From Akkermansia muciniphila (GTDB taxonomy: Bacteria > Verrucomicrobiota > Verrucomicrobiia > Limisphaerales > BJHT01), in contig CAMAUZ010000025.1 of the NCBI GenBank assembly GCA_945861535.1, positions 23,396-87,395 of the forward strand: a stretch of DNA of 64,000 nucleotides. Reading direction: 5' to 3'. Position 1 is the first letter of the stretch. Each line of letters begins with the position of its first letter. Below, piece after piece: positions 1-9,491 of this stretch. Under the pieces are notes generated by a model. It ran no database searches. It saw only the letters and a list, made by a program, of their open reading frames with translations, and was not told where the DNA came from. The position numbers and the translations under genes are program-made.

Positions 1-2
1 TG

Positions 3-293
3 ACGACGCTGCGCGCGCTGGGCCTGGACTGGCACGAGATGGCGCGTGCGACAGCGTGGGAAGGCTCGCTGGTCGCGCTGTGCGGCGTCGGCGGCGGGTT
101 GGTCGTGAGCGTCGCGCTGGGGTGGCTGCTGATTTTTGTGATCAACCAGCAGACCTTCGGCTGGACGCTGAGTTTTCGATTGCCGTGGGCGCAGCTCGGA
201 GCCCTCGCGGCGCTGGTCGTCGGGGCGGCGGCGGGCGTGTCGTACGCCGTGGGTTGGTGGGGCGCGGCGCTGCCGGCGGACAGGGAGGAATGA
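3..293 (+). CDS. ABC transporter permease, FtsX-like, C-terminal fragment (5' end outside window)
   Basis: Frame open from the window edge; TTLRALGLDWHEMARATAWEG followed by hydrophobic helices; followed by an AttH-like gene, matching the known att-type arrangement. Confidence 0.6.
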   Translation, partial: TTLRALGLDWHEMARATAWEGSLVALCGVGGGLVVSVALGWLLIFVINQQTFGWTLSFRLPWAQLGALAALVVGAAAGVSYAVGWWGAALPADREE

Positions 294-428
294 GATGCGC
301 GAAACCTTTGGAGGGATGAGAGCGGCGGAGGCGGGAGAAGCTCAAAGCTTAAAGCTCAAAGCTCAAGGGAAGGGACAAGGGGCAAGGGGCAAGAGCGCGA
401 CGCCGCGAGGCGTGGGATGCGTTTCCCT

Positions 429-536
429 GTTCGGAGTCCCGCCTTTAGGCGGCGGGGCGTCGGAATTTTCGCAAGGGATCAAATGGCAGGGATCGGTGCT
501 GAGCACGCCTCGCCGCCTGAAGGCGGAACTCCGAAC
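429..536. repeat. Inverted-repeat element, family E
   Basis: GTTCGGAGTCCCGCCTTTAGGCGGC (429-453) is the reverse complement of GCCGCCTGAAGGCGGAACTCCGAAC (512-536) with 2 mismatches; each arm is itself a hairpin. Confidence 0.85.
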
Positions 537-540
537 GGGG

Positions 541-1707
541 ATGGTGGCGGCGGTGCTCTTGTGGCTGGCCTGCGGGGTGTGCGGCGTGACGAATGCCGCT
601 GAATTTCGTCCGCCGCTGACGACGGCGGAGGGCTTCGCGGTGCCGCAGCCGGGGCGGCGCTTCGAGTTTCCGCGCGATCATGGCGCACATCCGGAGTTCA
701 AACTCGAGTGGTGGTACGTGACGGGACATTTGTTCGCCGCGGACGAGCGGCGGTTCGGATTTCAGGCGACGTTCTTTCGACGTGCGGGGCCGGGGGGATC
801 CGCCGGAACGAACACGGTGGACACGGGGCCGGGTGGGAACTCGCCGTGGTTCCGCAGCGATGAGGTTCACCTCGCGCACATCGCCGTGCTGGACGTGCGT
901 ACGGGAAAATTCGTGTTCCAGGAACGGCTCAACCGCCGTGGCTGGGACGCGGACGTGACGACGAACGGGCTGCACGCGTGGAATGGCAACTGGTCGCTGC
1001 GCATGACCAACGCGGCGTCGGGGGCGATGGAACTGATCGGGAGCGTCCGTGCCGAGGCGGCGTTTCGTCTCGCGCTCACGCCGGAGAAACCGCTGGTGGT
1101 GTTTGGTGAAAACGGAGTGTCGCGCAAAGGCGCGTCGCCCACGGCGGCGAGTCATTACCTCACTTTCACACGACTCAAGACCGTGGGGACGCTGCGGCTG
1201 GGCGCGGAGACGTTCGCGGTCCATGGCCGCTCGTGGATGGACCACGAGATCAGCAGCAGCCAGCTTGATCCCGGGCAGGCGGGCTGGGATTGGGCGTGCC
1301 TGCAATTGCACGACGGCCGCGACCTCATGGCGTATCGGATGCGTCGGAAGGATGGTGGCCCCGACCCGTTCTCGACGCTGGCGTGGGTCGATGTCGGCGG
1401 GCGGGTGACGCAGGTCGGGGCCGCGCAATTCTCATGGCAGACAGTCGGCACGGCGCGGCATCCGCGTTCGGGGGTGTCGTATCCGAATCGCGTGAAGCTC
1501 ACGGCGAGCGATCCTGCAGGCGGCCCGGATGCGGTGGTCGAACTGCAGCTCGAACCGCTCGCGCCGCATCAGGAACTCGACGGCGGCTTGAGCGGGATTC
1601 CGTATTGGGAGGGCGCGTGCCGCGTGCTCGATGCGCAGCGCCGCGAGATCGGCGCGGCGTTTCTCGAACTGACCGGCTACGCGGGCGCACTGGGCGGGAG
1701 ATTTTGA
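541..1707 (+). CDS. AttH/CrtC-like lipocalin-fold secreted protein
   Basis: Signal peptide MVAAVLLWLACGVCG; hallmark motifs LEWWYVTGHL and RSWMDHEISSSQLDPGQAGWDWACLQLHDGRDLMAYRMR; the upstream extension to 295 is repeat-derived. Confidence 0.8.
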   Translation: MVAAVLLWLACGVCGVTNAAEFRPPLTTAEGFAVPQPGRRFEFPRDHGAHPEFKLEWWYVTGHLFAADERRFGFQATFFRRAGPGGSAGTNTVDTGPGGNSPWFRSDEVHLAHIAVLDVRTGKFVFQERLNRRGWDADVTTNGLHAWNGNWSLRMTNAASGAMELIGSVRAEAAFRLALTPEKPLVVFGENGVSRKGASPTAASHYLTFTRLKTVGTLRLGAETFAVHGRSWMDHEISSSQLDPGQAGWDWACLQLHDGRDLMAYRMRRKDGGPDPFSTLAWVDVGGRVTQVGAAQFSWQTVGTARHPRSGVSYPNRVKLTASDPAGGPDAVVELQLEPLAPHQELDGGLSGIPYWEGACRVLDAQRREIGAAFLELTGYAGALGGRF

Positions 1708-1710
1708 GTG

Positions 1711-1943
1711 CGCCCCGGAGCGCGCCCGCCCCGGGCGTAGCGGCGTGGGGCTTGGTAAGGCGGTGGAATATTCCGACGCGGTTGTGCGTGCGGACGTTGC
1801 TGCGGCCGGGGACGGCCGCACTCCGCGCACGCCCCGGAGCGCGCCCGTCTTGGGCGCAGCGGCGTGGAGCGCGGTTAGGCGGTGGAATTTTCCGACGCGG
1901 TCATGCGTGCGGACGTTGCTGCGGCCGGGGACGGCCGCACTCC
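1711..1943. repeat. Two tandem ~115-bp units, 119-bp period (family F)
   Basis: CGCCCCGGAGCGCGCCCG...CGGTGGAAT.TTCCGACGCGGT...GCGGACGTTGCTGCGGCCGGGGACGGCCGCACTCC occurs at 1711 and again at 1830. Confidence 0.9.
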
Positions 1944-2002
1944 AAAGAAAGAGCGGCACCAGCCACCGGGCCGGCGCCGCTCCCCCAAACCAACCCGCAA
2001 AC

Positions 2003-2458
2003 TCAGGCAACCTTGACTTCGATCGACTTCGGCAGGGCCTTGGCGTGTTTGGTCAGTCGCACCTTCAGCATGCCGTCCTTGTACTCGGCGTTTACCTTGC
2101 TGTCATCCGCGTCTTCCGGGATCGTGAAGCTGCGCAGGAAGGTGCCGTAGGACCGTTCGATCCGGTGGAAGCGCTGGTCCTTCTCTTCCTTCTCCGAGGC
2201 GCGTTCGCCGGAAATGTTGAGCACGCCGCGCTCGACGGTGACCCTCACGTCTTCCTTTTTCACCTCGGGCAACTCGACCTTGATCAGGTACTCTTTGTCG
2301 TCCTCGATGATGTCCACCAGCGGGGTCCAGTCGGCCACCCGCATGACTTCGTCTTTCGCGTCGGACTGGCGGATTGCGGGTCGGGAAAACAGCGACGACA
2401 GCCGGTTTTGCATCTCGGCCAGTTCCTTGACGGGATCCCAATGAGTCAGTGAGTTCAT
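2003..2458 (-). CDS. Hsp20/alpha-crystallin small heat-shock protein
   Basis: MNSLTHWDPVKELAEMQNRLSSLF; WTPLVDIIEDDKEYLIKVELPEVKKEDVRVTVERGVLNISGER; RSYGTFLRSFTIPEDAD. Confidence 0.93.
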   Translation of the reverse strand: MNSLTHWDPVKELAEMQNRLSSLFSRPAIRQSDAKDEVMRVADWTPLVDIIEDDKEYLIKVELPEVKKEDVRVTVERGVLNISGERASEKEEKDQRFHRIERSYGTFLRSFTIPEDADDSKVNAEYKDGMLKVRLTKHAKALPKSIEVKVA

Positions 2459-2912
2459 AATATTCTCGTTCCTGCGACGGTGATTTGGTTTGGAGCCATC
2501 GCCCGATGCCCCGCCGCGTGGCACTGGTGACTGGAGGCTTCGCAGCGCACCCTGCGCTCGCTCGCACTCGTTACACACCCTATCTCAATCAAGTCCCGTG
2601 CCACCCGAGGCGACGGAGGGAATCCGCATCGGAAGCAATAAAATCAGGGTTTTTTGGACTTCCGCCCGGCCAGGCAACGGGCCGGGCGTTGCGGGTGGGA
2701 AAAACCAACTCACCGTCCGGGACAAACTGTCGCAGCGTGGCGCACTGGCTTGCTCCTGAGTCGTGATGTGCGAGTGCGCCACGGGTGCCCGCCGCCCTCG
2801 CTGCGGGATGGCCGCGGCAATTCTGCGTGGTTCAATGGCCGGGGGGGGGGTGGTCGGCGTTTCGATTTGTTTTGTCACCCGACCGATCCTCGTGACTAAA
2901 CTCTGACCACCT

Positions 2913-3785
2913 ATGAAACACCTGTTCCTCACCATACTGGCGGGCGTGAGCCTGCTTGCCACCTCGCTCAGCCACGCCGCCCAGATGAAGGCGCTCGTGA
3001 TCGACGGCCAGAACAACCACAACTGGAAAGGCACCACGCCGCTCCTCGTTAAGGCGCTCGAAAGCTCCGGCCTCTTCAAAGTCACGGTTGCCACGTCACC
3101 GGCCAAGGGCGGCGACATGGCGTCGTTCAAGCCGAAGTTCAGCGATTTCGAGGTGGTCATCTCCAATTACAACGGCGAGCCGTGGTCGGCGGAGACGAAG
3201 GCGGCGTTTGAGGCGTATGTGAAGAACGGCGGCGGCTTCGTCTCCGTTCACGCGGCCGACAACAGCTTTCCCGAGTGGAAGGAGTACAATAAAATCATCG
3301 GCGTGGGTGGCTGGGGCGGCCGCACGGAAAAGGACGGACCGTATGTGCGCTTCATCGACGGCAAGGCCACCAAGGTGATGGATGCCGGCCGCGGCGGGAG
3401 CCACGGGCAGCAGCACGATTTCGTCGTCGAGGTCCGTGACGCGAGCCATCCGATCACCGCCGGTCTGCCGGCGAAGTGGCTGCATGTGAAGGATGAACTC
3501 TATGACCGCCTGCGCGGGCCGGCGGAGAACCTCACGGTGCTTGCCACGGCGTTCGCCAATCCCGCCAAAGGTGGCTCCGGCCATCACGAGCCGATGCTCA
3601 TGGCGATTGAGTACGGCAAGGGCCGATCCTTCCACACCGCGCTCGGCCACAGCCCCGAGTGCATGAAATGCGTCGGCTTCATCGTCACGCTCCAGCGCGG
3701 CGCCGAGTGGGCCGCCACCGGCAAGGTCACGCAGAAGGTGCCCGCCGATTTCCCCGGCGCCGACAAGCTGAGCATCCGCGACTGA
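2913..3785 (+). CDS. Secreted ThuA-like domain protein
   Basis: Signal peptide; KALVIDGQNNHNWKGTTPLLVKALESSGLFKV; GGGFVSVHAADNSFPEWKEYN. Confidence 0.8.
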   Translation: MKHLFLTILAGVSLLATSLSHAAQMKALVIDGQNNHNWKGTTPLLVKALESSGLFKVTVATSPAKGGDMASFKPKFSDFEVVISNYNGEPWSAETKAAFEAYVKNGGGFVSVHAADNSFPEWKEYNKIIGVGGWGGRTEKDGPYVRFIDGKATKVMDAGRGGSHGQQHDFVVEVRDASHPITAGLPAKWLHVKDELYDRLRGPAENLTVLATAFANPAKGGSGHHEPMLMAIEYGKGRSFHTALGHSPECMKCVGFIVTLQRGAEWAATGKVTQKVPADFPGADKLSIRD

Positions 3786-3862
3786 CGCGCCGCCCCCGCG
3801 TGCAAACACGTTTCGAAGTACGTTTCCAAAATAATCCCAACCCCTCACCGTTGAACGCCACC

Positions 3863-5101
3863 ATGCAAATGAAACCCGCCCGATTCACCGGCCTCTTGGC
3901 CCTCACCCTCAGCCTCCACACCGCGACCGCCGCCGACTGGCCGCAGTTTCGCGGCCCGCAGCGCGACAACATTTCCCGCGAGACCGGCCTGCTCGCCGAA
4001 TGGCCCAAGGCCGGGCCGACGCTGGCGTGGAAGGCTGACGGTCTGGGCAAGGGTTACTCGAGCGTCGCCGTCGTCGGTGACCGCATCTACACCGCCGGCG
4101 ACGACGCCGACTCGAGTTACATCCGCGCCCTCAACACCGCGGGCAAACACGTCTGGCGGGCGCCCTTGGGCAGACCCGGCGCGCCCGGCGGTTACGACGG
4201 CACCCGCGCGACCCCCACGGTCGATGGTGAACGGGTTTTCATGCTGGGCCAGGCCGGCGATCTCGTCTGTGTGAACGCCGCGACGGGCAAGGAAATCTGG
4301 CGCAAAGATTTGCGGAAAGACTTCGGCGGCCAGGTTGGTGGCTGGGGTTACTCCGAGTCGCCGCTGGTCGATGGCGAGCGCCTGATCATTTCCCCCGGCG
4401 GCAAAGGCGGCACTCTCGCGGCGCTAAACAAGACCACCGGTGCCGTGCTCTGGCGCACGAAGGATTTCACCGACGGCGCGGACTACGTGTCGCCCATTCT
4501 CACCACGATTGGCGGCGTTCCTCAATACGTGCAGCTCACGCAGAAAACCCTTGCTGGTATTGATCCCAAGACTGGGGCCGTCCTCTGGCAGGCCCCGCGC
4601 CGCGGCTCCACGGCGGTCATCCCCACGCCCGTGCAGGCCGATGATTTGATCTTCGTCACCTCGGGTTACGGGGTCGGCTGCAACGCGTTCAAGGTCACGA
4701 AAAGCCCCGGCGGTTTCACGGCGGAAGAGACCTACAACAACAAGAACCTGGCCAATCATCACGGCGGCGTGATCCTGCTCGACGGCTACATCTACGGGCA
4801 TTCGGACTCGAAGGGCTGGGTTTGCATGGACCACAAAACGGGCGACGTGAAATGGTCGAACCCAAGCGTTGGCAAAGGATCCGTTACCTTTGCCGATGGC
4901 CATCTCTATCTGCGCAGCGAAGGCGGGCGCGGCACCGTCGCTCTCGTCGAACCCTCGCCCGCCGCCTACAAGGAAACCGGTCGCTTCGAGCAACCCGACC
5001 GTAGCACCAAGAACAGTTGGGCGCATCCGGTGGTCGCCAACGGGAAGCTCTATCTCCGCGATCAGGGCATTCTGCTCTGCTACGACATCAAGGCCAAATA
5101 G
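3863..5101 (+). CDS. PQQ-binding-like beta-propeller secreted protein
   Basis: Signal peptide; DWPQFRGPQRDNISRETGLLAEWP; repeated W/propeller motifs (AATGKEIWRKDL, KTTGAVLWRT, PKTGAVLWQA). Confidence 0.85.
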   Translation: MQMKPARFTGLLALTLSLHTATAADWPQFRGPQRDNISRETGLLAEWPKAGPTLAWKADGLGKGYSSVAVVGDRIYTAGDDADSSYIRALNTAGKHVWRAPLGRPGAPGGYDGTRATPTVDGERVFMLGQAGDLVCVNAATGKEIWRKDLRKDFGGQVGGWGYSESPLVDGERLIISPGGKGGTLAALNKTTGAVLWRTKDFTDGADYVSPILTTIGGVPQYVQLTQKTLAGIDPKTGAVLWQAPRRGSTAVIPTPVQADDLIFVTSGYGVGCNAFKVTKSPGGFTAEETYNNKNLANHHGGVILLDGYIYGHSDSKGWVCMDHKTGDVKWSNPSVGKGSVTFADGHLYLRSEGGRGTVALVEPSPAAYKETGRFEQPDRSTKNSWAHPVVANGKLYLRDQGILLCYDIKAK

Positions 5102-5243
5102 CGGACGCGGGATGGCCCGCAGACACACCTGTTATTTCGGCTCGCAGCCGCGCCCGGACTTGTGCCGGACGCGGTTTTCTTTTGCCGAGGAGCCCTTTGC
5201 ACATAGCTGCCGACCTAAGGAGAACCCGCGCCCCAAGAGAAGG

Positions 5244-5417
5244 CGCAGCATGGGGCCATCGCACCTGCGGTGGGCACGGCAAGCGGGCGGGCCGAGGTCG
5301 CGGTGCCGCAGGCGTCTGCCTGCGAGTTTGGGCGGCGTCTCGCCGCCCGTTTTGACTCGGAGCAAGACGCCCCGCGAACTCCCAGGCGAGACGCCTGCGG
5401 TACCGTACGTTGGCAGA
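5244..5417. repeat. Palindromic hairpin element, family B copy 1
   Basis: GCAGGCGtctGCCTGC, GGGCGGCGtctCGCCGCCC, GGCGagaCGCC and CCGCAGGCGTctcGCCTG-type hairpins; ends resemble copy 2 at 51843. Confidence 0.75.
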
Positions 5418-5550
5418 ACCTGAGCGCCGGGACGCAGCAGCATGGGACCAGCGTACGCAAAAGGCGGAGCGGGAAAGTTGGCCCTGCCCTTTTCCCGGGC
5501 ACTGCGGAAGGGGACCGAGGCCGCGGGGAAAACCCGCGCCAGTTCGTCCG

Positions 5551-5582
5551 CAAAACTTTGTCGCATATGCGACAAAGTTTTG
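5551..5582. promoter_or_regulatory. Perfect 32-bp palindrome (function unknown; possible operator or recombination site)
   Basis: CAAAACTTTGTCGCATATGCGACAAAGTTTTG is identical to its reverse complement. Confidence 0.6.
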
Positions 5583-5730
5583 TCAGGTCGCGTGCTGGCT
5601 GGGCGTTAGTGACTTTGGATTTGCACGCCGAAAACGGGAAACGGACGGCGCGGGGGGGCTTTGGTGGAAGGCTCAGCGGGCTGTGGCGGGTCTCTTGCCC
5701 GACCGAGGCGCAGCGCTCCTCGGTTCGGTC

Positions 5731-5789
5731 CTTCCGGTGGTTCCGCAGCGCTTCACCACCGGCTAATTTCTTGCGTGCCTCCGGCACGA
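5731..5789. repeat. Family C half element (one terminal arm)
   Basis: CCGGTGGTTCCGCAGCGCTTCACCACCGGCTAATTTCTTGCGTGCCTCCGGCACGA matches the 55-bp arm at 48717-48771 with very few changes. Confidence 0.85.
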
Positions 5790-5933
5790 AGCGGTGAGCA
5801 CGCGGGCTGAACACCGGCTTTGCAGATTCCCCGTTCCGATCCGTGTCCATCCGTGTCCATCCGTGGTAGAAAGTCGGTATTACGGATAATCCCGGTTCGA
5901 CTTTTCCCCGCTGCGTCCGCAATCTCCGCGCGT

Positions 5934-6449
5934 ATGGCCAAGCCAACCAAACCAACCAAGTCCGCCACGCCGCTCGTCGGCATCATCATGGGCAGCCAGT
6001 CCGACTGGGAGACCATGCAACACGCCGCGGCGCAACTGACCGAGTTGGGAGTGCCATTTGAGACCCGCGTCGTCTCGGCACATCGCACGCCCGACCTGCT
6101 GTTCGAATACGCCGCGACCGCGGCGGCGCGCGGACTCGAGGTCATCATCGCCGGAGCGGGCGGGGCGGCGCATCTTCCCGGCATGACGGCCGCGAAAACC
6201 GCGCTGCCCGTGCTGGGCGTGCCCGTCGAGTCCAAAGCCCTCCACGGCCTCGACTCATTGCTCGCGATCGTGCAGATGCCCGGCGGCGTGCCCGTCGGAA
6301 CGCTCGCCATCGGCAAGCCCGGGGCCATCAATGCCGCCCTGCTTGCCAGCACGATCCTTGGCGCAAAATATCCGCAGTTTCGGCGCGCCTATGAAACCTT
6401 CCGCCGTCGGCAGACCGACGCCGTCCTCGCGAACGGCAATCCGGCTTAG
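5934..6449 (+). CDS. purE: N5-carboxyaminoimidazole ribonucleotide mutase
   Basis: [50 protein letters not shown]. Confidence 0.95.
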   Translation: MAKPTKPTKSATPLVGIIMGSQSDWETMQHAAAQLTELGVPFETRVVSAHRTPDLLFEYAATAAARGLEVIIAGAGGAAHLPGMTAAKTALPVLGVPVESKALHGLDSLLAIVQMPGGVPVGTLAIGKPGAINAALLASTILGAKYPQFRRAYETFRRRQTDAVLANGNPA

Positions 6450-6886
6450 CACGGGGAACTTTTCGCTGAGTTGGGTAACGACAGTCTCGGCCGGCCCCAA
6501 GCGGAACTGAACGGGTTAGTGCGGGCAGTGAAAATTGCCTGTCGCTGGGTCGAGAGTCTCCCGGGCGGCCGCGATTGGCTGACTGACTGGGGTGCCGCAC
6601 GGGGTGGCCCGCCGACTTTATCTGGCGCTGATCGCAGCGCTGCTCCTGCAAATATTTTTCCGGCGCCGCGCCGGACCAGCGGCTGATGGAGGCGATCCGC
6701 TGGCATTTGGGCGGCGTGACCGGGCAGCGGTTAGCTTCCCGCTCGGGCACACCGATTCCCCCACGGCACAAACCATGCCGAACCGAATTGGTGCTGCGCC
6801 CCAACTCTGTAATAGTAGGAATAAAAGCTTGTAACACCAAGTTCGGTTGTTACGGTCCGCGCTCCTAAACTGAACTTAGAATTGTT

Positions 6887-7177
6887 ATGTCACGTATTTG
6901 CGAACTCACCGGCGTAGGCTCCATCAAGGGCAATCACATTTGGCGCAGTGGTAAGGCCAAGAAAAAGGGCGGTATCGGCACCCATGTCACCGCCATCACC
7001 AAGCGCCGCTTCCAACCCAATCTCCAGAAAGTCAAGGTGCTCATCGGTGGCGAAGTGCGCTTCATCCGCGTTTCGGCCAAGGCCATCAAACGCGGCCTGA
7101 TCGTCAAGGCCCCGCGCCGCACCTGGAAGAAGCCCGAAGCTGTGGCCGCCGCACCCGCCGCCGCCGCCAAGAAGTAA
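6887..7177 (+). CDS. rpmB: 50S ribosomal protein L28
   Basis: MSRICELTGVGSIKGNHIWRSGKAKKKGGIGTHVTAITKRRFQPNLQKVKVLIGG. Confidence 0.95.
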   Translation: MSRICELTGVGSIKGNHIWRSGKAKKKGGIGTHVTAITKRRFQPNLQKVKVLIGGEVRFIRVSAKAIKRGLIVKAPRRTWKKPEAVAAAPAAAAKK

Positions 7178-7199
7178 CGAGCGTTTTTTGTTTTTCACG

Positions 7200-7230
7200 G
7201 GCGAGACTGGCCACAGTCTCGCCTTTTTTT
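7200..7230 (+). terminator. Rho-independent terminator after rpmB
   Basis: GGCGAGACTG-GCCA-CAGTCTCGCC followed by TTTTTTT. Confidence 0.92.
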
Positions 7231-7634
7231 GTCCTCGGGCGCGCGGCGGAAAAGCACCAAGGACAAAGCTCAAAGCTCAAGAAAAGTACCAGCCGGCAAG
7301 CTGGAAAGTCACCGGGATCGGCGATGCGATTTCCAGATCGGGAGCGACGGAGATCCTGAGTCACAGGCCCCGGATCACCGTCTGTGCCTGCCAGTCGGCG
7401 GCCCGGCGCGAGCCAGCGTCGGATGCTGTGAGCTGCGCTGGGGCGCGCGCACCAACGGGGGGCAGTTCCGACTGGCGGAGGGGCGTCCCTGCTGGCGTGG
7501 ATTCATGCGGTCGGGGCGTTGGAAGAGTCTGCGCCGCGCGCCGCGAACATGCGCCGTGATTCCATGCTTTCTTTCCCGCTGCGTTTGCTGTTTACACTTC
7601 ACGCCAGCCGTTTTGGCGGCATTTTCTTTTCACC

Positions 7635-9068
7635 ATGATGCAATCGAATTTCAGGATCGTGCGGCTCGCGATGGCGGGCTGCCTCGCCGCGGTGGCGGGG
7701 GCTGGCGGGTTTGCGCCGCGGGCATTTTCGCAGGCTGCCGGGGCGAAGCCGGCGCTCACGATCGAGGCGCTGCGGCAGCGTGCCGAGGCGGGCGACGCCC
7801 AAGCGCAGATGACGATGGGCTGGCGGTACGACACCGGCACGGGTGTGCCGCGCGATGCGTCCGAAGCGCTCGGCTGGTACCGTCAGGCGGCCGCGCAGGG
7901 CGATGCGACAGCGCAATCGAACATCGGGTTGGCGTATCATCAGGGCCGCGGCGTGGCGGTGGATTTGGTCGAGGCCAAGCGCTGGTATCTCATGGCGGCG
8001 GAGCAGAAATTTCCCCAGGCCCTCCACAACCTCGGCCTCATCTGCGCCAAGGGCGCTCGACCGCAGGATCAGGACGAGGCGATGTCGTGGTTCATCAGCG
8101 CGGCGGAGCTGGGTTACGAACCGTCGAAGGCCGAGATCGCCAAGATTGAAAATGCGATCCTCGCGCGGGCCAGCGGCGGCAACACGGCGGGGGCGGTCGC
8201 TCGGGCGACTACGCCCGTGTACGCGCCCGTAGTGAAGGTGGATGCCTCGCCTGCGCCCGCAGTGACCCCCGCGCCGGTACCGACGCCGGTCCCGGCAGTG
8301 CAACCGAATCAGGTGACGCCGGCGAATCCGATCACGCAGGGCAAGCCGGTGTCGGTCCAAGCGCCGAAGCCGGTTGTGCTCGCGAAGGTCGAACCGGTGG
8401 ATCCCTCGCTGCGCCCGCCCGTGCGCCCGGGACCGGGCGAAGCCCCGACCCGCGAAGCCGCGGAGCCGCTCAAATGGTACCAAATGGCCGCGGCCCAAAG
8501 CGGCGGCGCGATACGCACGGTGCCCGACCCGCGTCCGGGCGCGACGCCGGAGCCGGTCACGATCCCGCGCGACAAGGTGCGCGACGCGGGCGATGTACCT
8601 CCGGTGCGGGCCTTTTACAGCAAGGCGTCGCCGCAGCCCGTGCGTTACGACGGGGATGAAAACGACCGCCGCTCCTTCGAGGTCTATTTGAATTCCAGCC
8701 AGGACATTGAGCGCGACGAAGACGGCCGTCCGCTGCGGATGAAACAGTTCCTGCCGCAGGCGATTCTTGACGGCATTCACACTGCCGGCACCGCGCGGTC
8801 GATCAAGGTTCACGACCTGGTGGTGAAGTGGAAAAAGGACCGGCCGACCGGCAACTTCGAGGACATCATCGAGTACTCGGCGCGCCTGACGCTTTTCTGG
8901 CGCTCGCCGCAAAACCCGGACGGCTTCACGAAACTCAACATCGTCTATGATGCCGAGATCGAGCGCTACACGCGCGGCGAACTGCTCGTGACCAACGGCG
9001 CGCTGAAACGCACGCCGATTTTCCAAGTAGGTCAGGGGAGCGGTGTGCCGCTCGTGATTCCTGAATAG
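7635..9068 (+). CDS. Sel1-like (TPR-type) repeat secreted protein
   Basis: Signal peptide; AEAGDAQAQMTMGWRYDTGTGVPRDASEALGWYRQAAAQGDATAQSNIGLAYHQGRGVAVDLVEAKRWYLMAA. Confidence 0.85.
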   Translation: MMQSNFRIVRLAMAGCLAAVAGAGGFAPRAFSQAAGAKPALTIEALRQRAEAGDAQAQMTMGWRYDTGTGVPRDASEALGWYRQAAAQGDATAQSNIGLAYHQGRGVAVDLVEAKRWYLMAAEQKFPQALHNLGLICAKGARPQDQDEAMSWFISAAELGYEPSKAEIAKIENAILARASGGNTAGAVARATTPVYAPVVKVDASPAPAVTPAPVPTPVPAVQPNQVTPANPITQGKPVSVQAPKPVVLAKVEPVDPSLRPPVRPGPGEAPTREAAEPLKWYQMAAAQSGGAIRTVPDPRPGATPEPVTIPRDKVRDAGDVPPVRAFYSKASPQPVRYDGDENDRRSFEVYLNSSQDIERDEDGRPLRMKQFLPQAILDGIHTAGTARSIKVHDLVVKWKKDRPTGNFEDIIEYSARLTLFWRSPQNPDGFTKLNIVYDAEIERYTRGELLVTNGALKRTPIFQVGQGSGVPLVIPE

Positions 9069-9200
9069 GGCAGGCTTGTGACCGGCCCGGCGATGCGGCG
9101 GAGCGGGTGGGCGAAGGGGCAGCAGGAGTTGCCGCAGTCGGCAGGGAGCGTAGGTGAAGGAGCGCGGTCTTCAGCCCGCAGAAGCGTCCGCGTGCAACCG

Positions 9201-9450
9201 GAGCGCCGAGCATTGCTCGGCCTTGACCCAAACGCCGCCGTGGATTTCGCGGTTCGGCGAGGCGCGCGGGCTTCACGCTGCCAAAACGTACATCTGCCAG
9301 GGGAGTTTCGAGCGCGCAGTTTCGACCGGGGCTTTCTGCGGCATAAACCGCGCGCGCTGCCCGCAGACAGCGCCTCCTTGAGACTCTCCGCTCCGGAGTT
9401 GGGTATCAATCGTCCGCGTCCCATCTTGCCGAGCAATGCTCGGCGCTCCG
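9201..9450. repeat. Family G inverted-repeat element, long copy
   Basis: GGAGCGCCGAGCATTGCTCGGC (9201) versus GCCGAGCAATGCTCGGCGCTCCG (ends 9450), inverted. Confidence 0.8.
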
Positions 9451-9491
9451 CTAAGGTGTCGGGGTTCCCGGTGCGAGGTTGGATTACGGAG

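Noticed and set aside
7200-7230. Terminator hairpin as part of a repeat family
   Set aside because: Followed by a T-run and directly after rpmB; no matching copies seen elsewhere in the window.
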